Positions 8,293-17,110 of a DNA stretch of 58,506 nt are shown here, in pieces. Below the pieces are notes generated by a model. That model did no database searches, was not told the origin of the DNA, and was given only the letters and a program-made list of their open reading frames with translations. Source of the stretch: JBCCMB01 sp039026555. GTDB lineage: Bacteria; Pseudomonadota; Alphaproteobacteria; Caulobacterales; Hyphomonadaceae. The position numbers and the translations under genes are program-made. Position 1 is the stretch's first letter. Every line of letters starts with the position of its first letter. Location of the stretch: NCBI GenBank assembly GCA_039026555.1, contig JBCCMB010000003.1, positions 1-58,506 of the forward strand. Direction: 5' to 3'.

Positions 8293-8367
8293 GTCTCATC
8301 GGTCTCGGCGATCTGTCGCCGTTTAAAGCCCATTTTGCAATTTCGCCGTTTCGTGTAGCAAAAGACT

Positions 8368-9261
8368 ATGGATAAATGGTCCGAACTACGAACGGTCTAT
8401 CAGGTCGCCAAACATGGAACGGTAAGCGCTGCGGCTGAGGCGCTTGGCGTGCATCGCGCAACCGTCAATCGTCAGATCGAAGTGTTGGAAGACGCGATCG
8501 GCGCGCGCATCTTTATCCGACACAAGCGCGGTTACACGCTAACGGATGTCGGTCAGGAAGTTCTGCAGGTCGCGCAGAAAACCGAAGATCTTATCACCGA
8601 CTTGTCGGGCCGTATCTCAAATGAGAACGCACAGATCGGTAAAGAAATTTTCGTAACCGCGCCTTCGCCGCTAAGTACGTTGATCTGGAAACCTATTGCG
8701 GCGTTCCGCGCGGAAAACCCCAATTACCGCGTCAACGTTATTGAAAGTCGTGAAAATCTGAAGCTGGAGTATGGCGAAGCGCATCTTGCGCTGCGGATAG
8801 GCAGTAAGCCGGCGCATCCGGACTATGTGGTGAAACCCTATGGCAAGATCGGAATGAATTTCTACGCCCACACCTCCTATATTGAGCGGAAAGGCGCCCC
8901 GAAAAGCATATCGGATTTTGCTGGGCACGAGTTTGTTGTTTCGTCTGATCCGGAAGCGCGTTGGTCGTTCAGAAACTGGCTGATCGAACGAATTGGACCG
9001 ACCCAGATTTCGGTGTCGTCTATGCATGCAAGCGTTTTGATTGAGGCCGTGCGCTCCGGTCTAGGCATCGGCATTATGGATAGTTATATGGCCAGCCTGG
9101 ATGACGATCTTCAACAGATCATGCCCGGACAAAAGGATTGGCTGCTTCCACTGTGGCTAACGACGCATGTCGACTTGCATCGTTCCGGAAAAGTCCAAGC
9201 GATGTGGCGCGCCTTTATGGACCACCAATCGGCGATATCGGATCAGCTGACGCCTTTATAG
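8368..9261 (+). CDS. LysR-family transcriptional regulator
   Basis: 297 residues. The winged HTH occupies residues 4-62 (ELRTVYQVAKHGTVSAAAEA, then LGVHRATVNRQIEVLEDAIG), followed by the substrate-binding domain from about residue 90. It ends with a short tail over the convergent NIPSNAP gene: the 3' ends overlap by 19 bases. Target genes are not clear because the closest divergent promoter is absent; it may act on the upstream GST gene or the nitroreductase/NIPSNAP genes downstream. Confidence 0.9.
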   Translation: MDKWSELRTVYQVAKHGTVSAAAEALGVHRATVNRQIEVLEDAIGARIFIRHKRGYTLTDVGQEVLQVAQKTEDLITDLSGRISNENAQIGKEIFVTAPSPLSTLIWKPIAAFRAENPNYRVNVIESRENLKLEYGEAHLALRIGSKPAHPDYVVKPYGKIGMNFYAHTSYIERKGAPKSISDFAGHEFVVSSDPEARWSFRNWLIERIGPTQISVSSMHASVLIEAVRSGLGIGIMDSYMASLDDDLQQIMPGQKDWLLPLWLTTHVDLHRSGKVQAMWRAFMDHQSAISDQLTPL

Positions 9262-9962
9262 AAAAGCGGGGCCATCTGAGGAACGGCCCAAGGCGAGAGG
9301 ATCTGCGTGTGCTGCTCGGACACCATCGGCGTGATGGCGTCTTGAAAAGCTTGCCAGGCCGATGATTGGCGCAGCGCAGCGTTGCTTGCGGACATCTGGC
9401 AGAGGTTTTGGTGCCAACGCAAAATCAGCACTTGGTACTGGGTTCCGAGCAGTGTTCGAAATACGCCGATCAGGCTTTCGGATATGTCCTGCGTCGCAGC
9501 CAATCCATGAGCGCGATAAGCCTCCCAATAATCCGGTAAAGCGCCGGGATTGAGGCTTATGATCTGCTCTTCAACGACCAGCTCGGGTTGCTCCTCAAAA
9601 TCGGCGATCGGGGGGTCGCCGACCGTCCATCTTTTGTCATCGCTGAAATAGGGGCTGAGCTGTTCAATCGGCGCCGGCGCGAAAAACTCATAACCCTGCT
9701 TTAGAAAGAGGGGACGGACGTGTCCGAGGTATTCCTGAACCATCTCATTGCTGTAGACGACGTCGTACGTCGCCTGCCACTCGCCTAAATCTTCATACGT
9801 CCAATAATGGACGATCTGGTCAGTTGGACCCGACAAAGCGTTGAAATAGGAAACTTTATGATCCCAGAGTGGATTTTTCGGATAGCCTGTTCGTTCTTGA
9901 GCTTCAAAAAATAGGCGCCCTTTACCGGGGCGGGGCGTATACGCTCTTCTTTCGAAAATCAT
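9243..9962 (-). CDS. NIPSNAP-family protein with two ferredoxin-like domains
   Basis: 239 residues beginning MIFERRAYTPRPGK, which matches the start of NIPSNAP domains (ERR.Y...PG). A first alpha-beta domain ends around 105, and a second (LVVEEQIISLNPGALPDYWE) begins near residue 128, so two NIPSNAP-type repeats are fused. Function is not settled for the bacterial proteins; they often accompany catabolic or redox genes. Convergent with the LysR gene and 36 bases downstream of the nitroreductase gene on the same strand, so the two may form an operon. Confidence 0.75.
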   Translation of the reverse strand: MIFERRAYTPRPGKGRLFFEAQERTGYPKNPLWDHKVSYFNALSGPTDQIVHYWTYEDLGEWQATYDVVYSNEMVQEYLGHVRPLFLKQGYEFFAPAPIEQLSPYFSDDKRWTVGDPPIADFEEQPELVVEEQIISLNPGALPDYWEAYRAHGLAATQDISESLIGVFRTLLGTQYQVLILRWHQNLCQMSASNAALRQSSAWQAFQDAITPMVSEQHTQILSPWAVPQMAPLFYKGVS

Positions 9963-9998
9963 ATGTCTCCTCCGCCCTTATGTTTCTTTGACTAACGA

Positions 9999-10673
9999 TT
10001 AGAAGCCGCGGAAATCCGCAACCTCATCTACGCTGGCGCGTTCCGACCGGTAATTGTTGATCGGATGCGACATGTCGGGGATACCGACCGCCATTCCGCA
10101 ATAGATCATTTTACTGTCGTCCAGCTTTAGGTGCGCCTTCAAGCTAGGTCGAAGCATGCCCCAAGCTTCTTGCATGCATGTGCCCCATCCGCGATCAACG
10201 GCAAGCAGCGCCAAGGTTTGCATAAAGATTCCCATATGCGCCCATTGGCCGTGACCCATGCGCTCATCGATCACGAACAGCAAACCAACCGGCGCGCCGA
10301 AGAAGCGGAAATTATTGCTGCGCCACATATTGAACTTTTGGACGTCTTCGCGGCTGATCCCCAGCGCCTCATACATCATTTCGCCGGACCGGCGGCGGCG
10401 GCTGCCATAGGGCTCCCAAAGCGTTTCAGGATAGACGGGGCGATCGGTTTCTTCGCCCGCAGGCATAACGACGGGCGCACGCGACATAGCTAATTGCGTC
10501 ACTTCATCCAATGCCGCGCCTGTTAAAGCAATGACTTCCCACCCTTGCATATTGCCGCCGGAAGGCGCGCGCTGCGCAGCGGTCAGCCAGTCTCGCAGAT
10601 CCTCTTCCGACAGACGCGCCGACGTGAAGGCTCGCACCGATCTTCTTTCAAGAACCGCCTGCTTCAATTCCAT
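9999..10673 (-). CDS. Nitroreductase-family FMN oxidoreductase
   Basis: 224 residues from the ATG at 10673, chosen because GGGGAAAT sits just upstream; a longer frame extends to 10748 with a hydrophobic Cys-rich leader that does not look native. The N-terminus ELKQAVLERRSVRAF is the FMN-binding start of the nitroreductase fold, and AAQRAPSGGNMQGWEVIAL is the usual second FMN contact (RAPSGGNxQ). GWGTCMQEAW is the C-terminal signature. It reduces nitroaromatics, quinones or other electrophiles with NAD(P)H. Divergent from the MFS gene. Confidence 0.9.
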   Translation of the reverse strand: MELKQAVLERRSVRAFTSARLSEEDLRDWLTAAQRAPSGGNMQGWEVIALTGAALDEVTQLAMSRAPVVMPAGEETDRPVYPETLWEPYGSRRRRSGEMMYEALGISREDVQKFNMWRSNNFRFFGAPVGLLFVIDERMGHGQWAHMGIFMQTLALLAVDRGWGTCMQEAWGMLRPSLKAHLKLDDSKMIYCGMAVGIPDMSHPINNYRSERASVDEVADFRGF

Positions 10674-10759
10674 AATTATTTCCCCGGTCAAAGCATACTT
10701 TTTCAGAACACAGAGCCAAATGCATACTCGCAGAAGGCCGGTGCACAATGATCAAGAAG

Positions 10760-10782
10760 CGCGCAACTATTGCGCGTTTTTT
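10760..10782 (+). terminator. Stem-loop with T-run in the leader upstream of the MFS gene
   Basis: CGCGCAA-CTA-TTGCGCG forms a 7-base GC-rich stem with a 3-base loop, followed by TTTTTT. It is oriented for rightward transcription, but there is no rightward gene ending just before it, because the flanking upstream genes are leftward. It therefore lies in the leader region, about 135 bases before the MFS start at 10917, and could be an attenuator or stop for antisense transcription. Confidence 0.55.
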
Positions 10783-10916
10783 GTGCTTTATACGCTGAGG
10801 GAACTGACGATAGCGTCACCTAAGGTCGTCCCATATGCTGACATCCCAAAGTGGTGACAGCAGAGCTAAGTGCTAGGACACTAGGACCAAGGCTGCCTTT
10901 CGGGAGGGATATAGGC

Positions 10917-12197
10917 GTGGACCAATCTAAAGCTCAAAATGCGCAGACGCCCGAAGCGTGGGACACGCGCTACGAGTATAAAATTATCTCTCTTATGTTT
11001 GTCGGCTATGGTTTGGTTAGCCTCGACCGGTTCATCCTGTTTCCGCTCTTCCCAACCATTGCCGCAGATCTGGGCTTGGACTATGGCGAACTTGGCCTGA
11101 TTTCTGCGATCCTTGCGCTGACCTGGGGCATGTCGTCATTCGTCGCCGGCAATTTGGCGGATCGGATCGGCAGCAAAACCGTAATGGTCACATCGGCTAT
11201 TATCTTCTCGGCCATGGTCGCCTTCACAGGCCTTGCGGGCGGTTTCATAAGCTTAATGATTATCCGCGCGCTTATGGGCGCCGCCGAAGGCGCGTTCATT
11301 CCGCCGAGCATCAGCGAAACCATCAAGAATTCTAAGCCTAGCCGGATCGGGCTCAATTTCGGGATCGTTCAAACCTCGCAGCCCCTGTTCGGACGTGCGC
11401 TGGCGCCGGTTCTTGCAATTGGCTTGCTCAGCATCTTGCCGGGATGGCAATGGGTGTTCGGCGTGGTGGCGATCCCCGGTTTCATCTTCGTCTATTTCCT
11501 CGTCACTGTTTTTAAGCCTGAACGTACGCCGTCGATGGCCGGCGGCGGAGCGGCCGCGCCGCAACTCCAGAAGCCGTCAATCGGCGAGGTTTTCAAGTAC
11601 CGAAACGTCTTAGCCGGCGCCATTGCGTTAACCGCGCTTCTCACGACTCTGTTTGTGCAGACGACCTTCGCACCCAGCTTTCTCATCGATTACATCAAGG
11701 TATCGCAGACCGTGATGAGCTTCCTCATCGCTTCGATCGGCGTGGGCGGATTTGTCGGAATGCTGCTGTTTCCCGCCATGTCGGACAAATTCGGCCGCAA
11801 GCCAGTCATTTGCGGCGCTATGACATTCCAGTTTTTCGGCATTCCGTATCTGATGTCGGCGAACACAGAGTCGTCCGTGTTTCTGCTCGCGCTGGCCTTC
11901 TTCTGCAACGCGCTTTCGATATCTGGAACCGTGGCGACGTTAATTGGACCGCTCATCAACACGTCTGTCCCGAAACGCATTGCGACGTCAGCGACAGGCA
12001 CGGTGGTCGGCATTGCTGAGATCCTAGGCGGCGCTGGCGGGCCAGCTTTCGCTGGTTTCGCGTCAAACGCATATGGCATCGAAATTATGCCAACCTTGAT
12101 GCTGGGCAGCGCGATTGTGGCGATATTGGTCATTGTGTTCGGCGTGGAAGAACCAAAGCCCCTCGACGTCGAGGCTCCGGCGCAACCACCGTCCTAA
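10917..12197 (+). CDS. MFS transporter
   Basis: 426 residues starting at GTG 10917, chosen because GGGAGGG lies 8 bases upstream; the frame is open further upstream to 10851 without a ribosome site. Twelve membrane segments are expected, and the loop 2-3 motif is visible as GNLADRIGSKTVMV. The central loop (EPRTPSMAGG-type, Gly/Ala rich) separates the two halves, and FPAMSDKFGRKPVI repeats the loop motif in the second half. A probable proton-driven importer of an organic anion or an exporter; substrate unknown. It precedes the IS3 remnant and island boundary. Confidence 0.88.
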   Translation: MDQSKAQNAQTPEAWDTRYEYKIISLMFVGYGLVSLDRFILFPLFPTIAADLGLDYGELGLISAILALTWGMSSFVAGNLADRIGSKTVMVTSAIIFSAMVAFTGLAGGFISLMIIRALMGAAEGAFIPPSISETIKNSKPSRIGLNFGIVQTSQPLFGRALAPVLAIGLLSILPGWQWVFGVVAIPGFIFVYFLVTVFKPERTPSMAGGGAAAPQLQKPSIGEVFKYRNVLAGAIALTALLTTLFVQTTFAPSFLIDYIKVSQTVMSFLIASIGVGGFVGMLLFPAMSDKFGRKPVICGAMTFQFFGIPYLMSANTESSVFLLALAFFCNALSISGTVATLIGPLINTSVPKRIATSATGTVVGIAEILGGAGGPAFAGFASNAYGIEIMPTLMLGSAIVAILVIVFGVEEPKPLDVEAPAQPPS

Positions 12198-12354
12198 CAT
12201 GCCGGTTTGGCCCCGACGCAAGAACGGTCAATCGCGGCCGATTGCGCGTCGGCTTTTGCAAATACGGTAGTGTTTTTTGGGCTAGGTGATCTGAGACTCT
12301 TGGGCTGCTCGCTCGCAATAAGAGCCAGGCTTTTTGACAGTCCATAGTTTGAGG

Positions 12355-12568
12355 CTATGCGAGCGCGTCATGCCGACCCTTTTGGCAAGTCCGCCGCTCC
12401 TGAGGTGACAGCTTCTGGCGCACATGGATCACGGCCTGGCGCAGGTCAGCAGGCTTCAGGCCTCGAAATCTTCTGCAGCTTTAGATAATCAAGCGTCTCT
12501 TTTAGGATGAGCTTATCCACTTCCAAATCGGCCACGATCCGCGTCAGCCGGGCGTTTTCGCGCCCCTG
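12355..12568 (-). pseudogene. IS3-family transposase remnant (orfA end and orfB start)
   Basis: Not open as a full gene, but both reading frames of an IS3-type transposase show on the minus strand. From 12568 to 12446 one frame reads RENARLTRIVADLEVDKLIL and ends in a stop; this is the leucine-zipper end of OrfA. A shifted frame overlaps and continues to 12355 as LKPADLRQAVIHVRQKLSPQ plus ERRTC, like the OrfB N-terminus, also stopping. No inverted repeats or DDE domain remain. It lies directly beside the decayed tRNA-Ala copy at the island's left edge. Confidence 0.7.
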
Positions 12569-12634
12569 CCAGGGCAATCTTCACCTAAAATCGATCCTCA
12601 ATCGATGTTTCAGACTGCGTCTGACGTTTCCGAT

Positions 12635-12710
<76 letters not shown>

Positions 12711-13000
12711 GTTCTGCAGCGTGTGATTGTTTACTGCGCTTATCCAAACGTGTTCTAGCGGCGCTCTGAGACGAATGGCGGGAGAGTTTATGAGCGCCGA
12801 GATCATCGATGTGAAAGCGGTGGCCGCGGATGTACGCTTCAGCGTCTCATAAGCGGCGGCGGCCTTGCCGGGGCAACCGACCCTGGCCGTCATCCTCGTC
12901 GGTAAACTCGCCGCGCTGCTGTTTTTGGCGGAAAACTACACGGTTACGATCGCACACTCGCGCACTGCGGATTTGGCGGCGATCTTTCTTGAGGCCGATG
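12711..13000 (+). pseudogene. folD (pseudo): Decayed yggT 3' end and folD fragments (partial duplication)
   Basis: 12712-12902 aligns with 28036-28226, about 20 mismatches in 191 bases by eye. It contains the last codons of yggT, its stop, and the folD start with GGGAGAG upstream. The folD frame ATG at 12790 stops after 20 codons (TCA TAA at 12846-12852). The fragment then joins at 12891-12902 (CATCCTCGTCGG) to sequence matching 28608-28716, meaning that 393 bases of folD are missing between two copies of that short repeat. Homology stops just before the flavin monooxygenase stop codon. It is non-functional. Confidence 0.85.
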
Positions 13001-13005
13001 CCGGT

Positions 13006-14922
13006 CTAGTTTTTGGCCGCCAGCATAAAGCCGTCGAAAAAGCCGGCCAAATCGTCGAACGCGTCCAAGGGCAAGATGGTTGAGACGTATTGGTCTGGGC
13101 GTACAACAACCATGCAGCCTTGATCCCGATCGATCCCGCGAAGCGAAAAGACATCGCTCCGTTTTGGATCGCGTGAGAACGTCTTTTCATGATCGCGCAA
13201 GCCGAGCGCGCCTTTGCGCGGTCGATAGAGCTCCGGCATCTGCATCGCATCAAGCTCGCGATGGTGCTGCTGGAACACGGCGCAAACATCGAAGATTGAA
13301 TCAAAGTCTGCATCGCCGGGCGTGTGCCTAAGGATGGGCGAGTCCTGGTTCATCGATAGGTAGTCGCTCAGCGCGGCAAATCGGGATGTCTGGTCTAGAG
13401 GGTCTGCCGCGTCTGCGAAGATGATCAGACGCCAACGGCCGTCCGCCGTGACGATTTCGCCAAGTTCCATTGGCTTTGCGTCGATCAGTCGAACAACGGG
13501 CGCTGAGTGAAGCCGCATTCCAATGTCGAAACCTGTGGCGAGATGCTGCCAATCTGACGCGCCGGTGATCAAGGAGGGCTTGTACTTCACCGACAATCCG
13601 GCTGTGTATCGGCCATGCTCTACAAAGTACTTCTGAAACTCCGGAGTGGGCTTGTCAGCCGATGCGAGTTGGGCGGGGCCGCCGATAATGCGAGACCATT
13701 CATGATCGAAATCGATCAGGTCCTGGGCGACCACTTTGCGCTCTTCAGAGTAAGAATGCAGCAAATCCGGCTTGGATCGGCCAAGCAGAACGGATACAAG
13801 CTTCCAACCTAGATTAAAGCTGTCGCCCATCGAGACATTCATGCCTTGGCCGGCTTTAGCGCTGTGGGTGTGGCATGCGTCTCCAGAGATGAAAATTCTT
13901 GGAATTTGCTCGCTGATTTTCTCGACGGGAACATTGTCGAACTTGTCCGTCAGCCGATGGCCGACTTCATAGATCGACCACCAGGCGACGCTTTTCACGT
14001 CAATGCTATAGGGGTTCAAAATTCGATTGGCGGCGGCGATGAGGTCTTCGACTTTAACGTCGGAGAGGACGACTTCCTGTTCTTTGGACAGCGCATCCAT
14101 CTCCACATAGATGCGCACCAAATGGCCGCCTTCTCGCGGGATGATGATGATGTTTCCCTCGCCGCCGGATTTGATGAGAGATTTGAGCCGGATGTCGGGG
14201 AAATTCGTATCGATCAGAACATCCATCACGCCCCAGGCCTGGTTGGCCTTATCGCCGCGCAATTCTTTTCCCATCGTCCTTCGAACCGCGCTGCGCGCGC
14301 CGTCACACCCGACAAGATATTTCGCCCTAACGTGTTTTTGTTTGTCCGGACCTTCTTCTCCGACGCGCCCAAGCGTAATCGATACGGGAAACTCGTTTGC
14401 GCTGTCGTCAACCGTCGCTTCGATGAGCTCCGTCGAGTAATTCGGCGTCAGGCGCGTCGGCGAATTCGCCATCACCTCCAGATACCGATCGTGAACGCGC
14501 GCCTGATTGAGAATGACATGCGGCATCTCGGATAGGCCGTCTTCGACATCTTGAATGCGGCCGGTGCGATGGATTTCATCGGGATTGTCCGGATTGGGAT
14601 TCCAGAATGTGGTCTCGTTGATCCAATGCGCTTCGCGTTTGATTTTTGTGGCGAAGCCGAAGGCTTGAAACATCTCCATGGATCGACAGGAAATGCCGTC
14701 GGCTTGGCCCTTCTCCAAAGAGCCGGGTTTGCGTTCGATAATCCGTGTTTTGATCTCCGGAAAATGCGAAAGCTGAGCCGCAAGAGTTAAGCCGGCCGGA
14801 CCGCAGCCAACGATGAGGACATCGACCTCTTCTGGAATATCTTTGTCCTCATCAAGACGGGATGCGTCGACCTTGTAGATGTCCGGGTCGCCCGGATGAA
14901 ATCCATTTAGATGAAACTGCAT
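13006..14922 (-). CDS. FAD-dependent hydroxybenzoate monooxygenase (3-hydroxybenzoate 4-monooxygenase family)
   Basis: 638 residues, the size of 3-hydroxybenzoate 4-monooxygenase MobA. Features: FAD-binding GxGxxG as VDVLIVGCGPAGLTLAAQLS at 34-53, the DG motif GCDGARSAVRR near 205-215, and the GD motif ISGDACHTHSAKAGQGMNVS near 340-360, followed by a thioredoxin-like C-terminal domain. The enzyme adds OH para to an existing ring OH using NADPH. In this island, 4-hydroxylation of 3,5-dihydroxybenzoate would give gallate, the substrate of the dioxygenase at 26181; 3-hydroxybenzoate would give protocatechuate. The island lacks ligC/ligI, which favours the first. Substrate is inferred. Confidence 0.85.
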   Translation of the reverse strand: MQFHLNGFHPGDPDIYKVDASRLDEDKDIPEEVDVLIVGCGPAGLTLAAQLSHFPEIKTRIIERKPGSLEKGQADGISCRSMEMFQAFGFATKIKREAHWINETTFWNPNPDNPDEIHRTGRIQDVEDGLSEMPHVILNQARVHDRYLEVMANSPTRLTPNYSTELIEATVDDSANEFPVSITLGRVGEEGPDKQKHVRAKYLVGCDGARSAVRRTMGKELRGDKANQAWGVMDVLIDTNFPDIRLKSLIKSGGEGNIIIIPREGGHLVRIYVEMDALSKEQEVVLSDVKVEDLIAAANRILNPYSIDVKSVAWWSIYEVGHRLTDKFDNVPVEKISEQIPRIFISGDACHTHSAKAGQGMNVSMGDSFNLGWKLVSVLLGRSKPDLLHSYSEERKVVAQDLIDFDHEWSRIIGGPAQLASADKPTPEFQKYFVEHGRYTAGLSVKYKPSLITGASDWQHLATGFDIGMRLHSAPVVRLIDAKPMELGEIVTADGRWRLIIFADAADPLDQTSRFAALSDYLSMNQDSPILRHTPGDADFDSIFDVCAVFQQHHRELDAMQMPELYRPRKGALGLRDHEKTFSRDPKRSDVFSLRGIDRDQGCMVVVRPDQYVSTILPLDAFDDLAGFFDGFMLAAKN

Positions 14923-14969
14923 GACTGCGCCCCTCCCTGATCCTCTTTCTAGCGGCCCGACTGGCTCGC

Positions 14970-15995
14970 CTATTCCTTAAGATATTTGTCGAAGAACTCG
15001 ACGGAGCTTTGCAAAAGCGCCGGGTCTTCAAATTGCGGCCCGCCATGGCCGGCGCCCTCAAGCATTGTGAAGGTCGCTTTGTCCTCGCCGATGGCGGCTT
15101 TGGCGGCTTCGTAGAAATTGATGCTCTGGGTGTAGGGGATGAGCGGATCCGCATCGCCGACGACGGTCCAAATCGGGGGATCCGACGGGTCGAGATATGT
15201 GGTGGGGTTGGCGGCGGTCACGACGTCAATATTCGCCGGATCCATTGCATCCATGCCGATATAGGAGCTTTCCAAATCGACATTGTAAGAGTCTTGAAAG
15301 CCGAGCTCGAGGCCTTCGGGCACCATGGTTGAGAAATTCATGGGGCCGAACCAATTGATCGCCGCATCGACGCCGGCTGACGTGTCTAGATAATCGCCCA
15401 CCTCTCCTTCAGCGAAAGCATCGCCGGACGATGTCGCCATCATTGCGGTAAGGTTTCCCCCTGCGGATGCGCCCCAGGCGCCGATATTATCTGCGTCGAT
15501 TTTGTAGGTGTCGGCGTTGGCGCGGATAAAGCGGATCGCGGCCTTGCTGTCGTGAACAGCAGCGGGGAATACGGCTTCGCCGCTGAGCCGATAATTAATC
15601 GAGATCGCGACATAGCCATTGTCGAGCAGCGCGCGCGCATGGCCGTAATCCATCTCTTTGGAGCCCATCTTAAACGCACCGCCATGGATCAGGACAACGG
15701 CCGGGAAGGGGCCTTCCCCTTCCGGAATGAAGACGTCCAAAACTTGCGCGGCTGAATCGCCGGCGTAGGCGACGTTCAAATGCTGATTTTCAATGTCCGA
15801 CATATCCACCTTCTTCATGAAGGAGGGAGGAGGGCCGCTTGGCTTCGCCATGTCGGGCGCGCCAGCTTCGGCTGCGTCGCTGAGCGCAGTCTCAACGTCT
15901 GGCGGCGTCGTCTCGCTTTGCTCGACGGTTGTTCCCGAACAGGACGCGATCATTAGAGATGCGGCGAACGCCGTCATTTTGGTGTACTTGCCCAT
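14970..15995 (-). CDS. Lipoprotein alpha/beta-hydrolase (esterase, BD-FAE-like)
   Basis: 341 residues from the ATG at 15995, chosen over an upstream frame because it opens a signal peptide ending in MIASC, a lipobox with Cys about residue 19. The catalytic domain has an oxyanion HGGAF, nucleophile motif GASAGG, an acidic GDADPLIPY and the terminal GAGHGGPQF histidine. It resembles bacterial esterases of the feruloyl/acetyl-xylan type. On the envelope, it could release hydroxybenzoates such as gallate from esters, fitting the neighbouring gallate pathway. It lies 86 bases after the hydratase gene. Substrate inferred only from context. Confidence 0.8.
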   Translation of the reverse strand: MGKYTKMTAFAASLMIASCSGTTVEQSETTPPDVETALSDAAEAGAPDMAKPSGPPPSFMKKVDMSDIENQHLNVAYAGDSAAQVLDVFIPEGEGPFPAVVLIHGGAFKMGSKEMDYGHARALLDNGYVAISINYRLSGEAVFPAAVHDSKAAIRFIRANADTYKIDADNIGAWGASAGGNLTAMMATSSGDAFAEGEVGDYLDTSAGVDAAINWFGPMNFSTMVPEGLELGFQDSYNVDLESSYIGMDAMDPANIDVVTAANPTTYLDPSDPPIWTVVGDADPLIPYTQSINFYEAAKAAIGEDKATFTMLEGAGHGGPQFEDPALLQSSVEFFDKYLKE

Positions 15996-16081
15996 GGTGG
16001 ATTGGCTCCATGTTTTGGGGATGTGATGGGTGGGGTCTGTCCGTCGCGGACGAAAGAAAAGAGGTTGAGATTGGCGCATGC

Positions 16082-17110
16082 TCACAGCCCCATTTTCTTG
16101 AGGCGTTTATCCAGGCGCGGATAAACGCGCCGTGCATTGCCTTCAAAGATGTCGTGGCGATCTTGGTCGCTCAGGTTTAGCGCATCGACATAGCGTTTCG
16201 TATCGTCGAAATAATGCCCGGTTTTCGGGTCGATCCCGCGAACAGCGCCGACCATTTCTGAGCCAAAGAGAATGTTCTTCTTGTCGATCACATCGAATAG
16301 GAGATCGATCCCGGGCTGATGATAGACGCAGGTGTCGAAGTAAACGTTTTGCATCACATGCGTATCCAGTTCCGGCCGGTTAAGCATGTCGGCAAGACCG
16401 CGATAGCGCCCCCAATGATAGGGCACGGCGCCGCCGCCATGCGGCACGACGAAACGCAAATCTGGAAAGCGCGTGAACAAATCGCCCTCGATAAATTGCA
16501 TAAACGCGTTTGTATCGGCGGCGATGTAATAGCTACCGGTGGCGTGAAAGGCGGGATTGCAACAGCCCGACACATGGATCATGGCTGGCACGTCCAGCTC
16601 GCACATGGTCTCGTAAAAAGGGAACCAATAGGGGTCTGTCAGCGGCGCCGCCGTCCAATGCCCGCCGGACGGATCCGGGTTCAAATTGCAGCCGACGAAG
16701 TCAAAGTCTTCTACGCACCTTCTGAGTTCGGCGATCGAGGCTTTCATATCCGTCTTGGGCGTCTGCGGCAGCATGCAGACGCCGACAAACCGTTCTGGAT
16801 ACAAATCGACGATGCGCGCGATCAAATCATTACACGACTGCGACCAGGCGACTGCGATCGGTTCATCGCCGACATGCGGCTCCATGCGGGACGCGCGTGG
16901 AGAGAAGATCGTCATATCGGCGCCGCGCGCCGCCATCAGGTTGAGCTGATTGGATTCGATCCCCTCCCGAATTTCATCATCGGATATGTCCGGCCGACCC
17001 GGTAGCGGCAAGCTCGGGTCGGCAATGTGCGCTTTTTGTTGATCGCGATAGTCCAAATGTTTTTGGGGCGCGATGGTGTGATGCCCGTGGCAATCGATAA
17101 TCAAAGTCAT
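16082..17110 (-). CDS. ligJ: 4-oxalomesaconate hydratase, LigJ type (amidohydrolase fold)
   Basis: 342 residues, matching LigJ of the amidohydrolase/ACMSD-like family. The N-terminus IIDCHGHHT holds the HxH metal ligands, His176 region lies in VPAMIHVSGCCNPAFHATGSY, and VPHGGGAVPYHWGR plus DTCVYHQPGI carry further ligand residues. It hydrates 4-oxalomesaconate to 4-carboxy-4-hydroxy-2-oxoadipate. This is a different fold from GalB of Pseudomonas putida, so the island combines gallate dioxygenase with a Sphingomonad-type hydratase. It overlaps the upstream dehydrogenase gene by 4 bases (ATGA). Confidence 0.85.
   Translation of the reverse strand: MTLIIDCHGHHTIAPQKHLDYRDQQKAHIADPSLPLPGRPDISDDEIREGIESNQLNLMAARGADMTIFSPRASRMEPHVGDEPIAVAWSQSCNDLIARIVDLYPERFVGVCMLPQTPKTDMKASIAELRRCVEDFDFVGCNLNPDPSGGHWTAAPLTDPYWFPFYETMCELDVPAMIHVSGCCNPAFHATGSYYIAADTNAFMQFIEGDLFTRFPDLRFVVPHGGGAVPYHWGRYRGLADMLNRPELDTHVMQNVYFDTCVYHQPGIDLLFDVIDKKNILFGSEMVGAVRGIDPKTGHYFDDTKRYVDALNLSDQDRHDIFEGNARRVYPRLDKRLKKMGL

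Noticed and set aside
12865..13083. Short rightward frame of 72 residues
   Set aside because: It crosses the decayed folD fragment and runs into the antisense end of the monooxygenase gene; chance open frame.
13846..14535. Rightward frame of 229 residues
   Set aside because: Antisense to the flavin monooxygenase, which has all FAD motifs.
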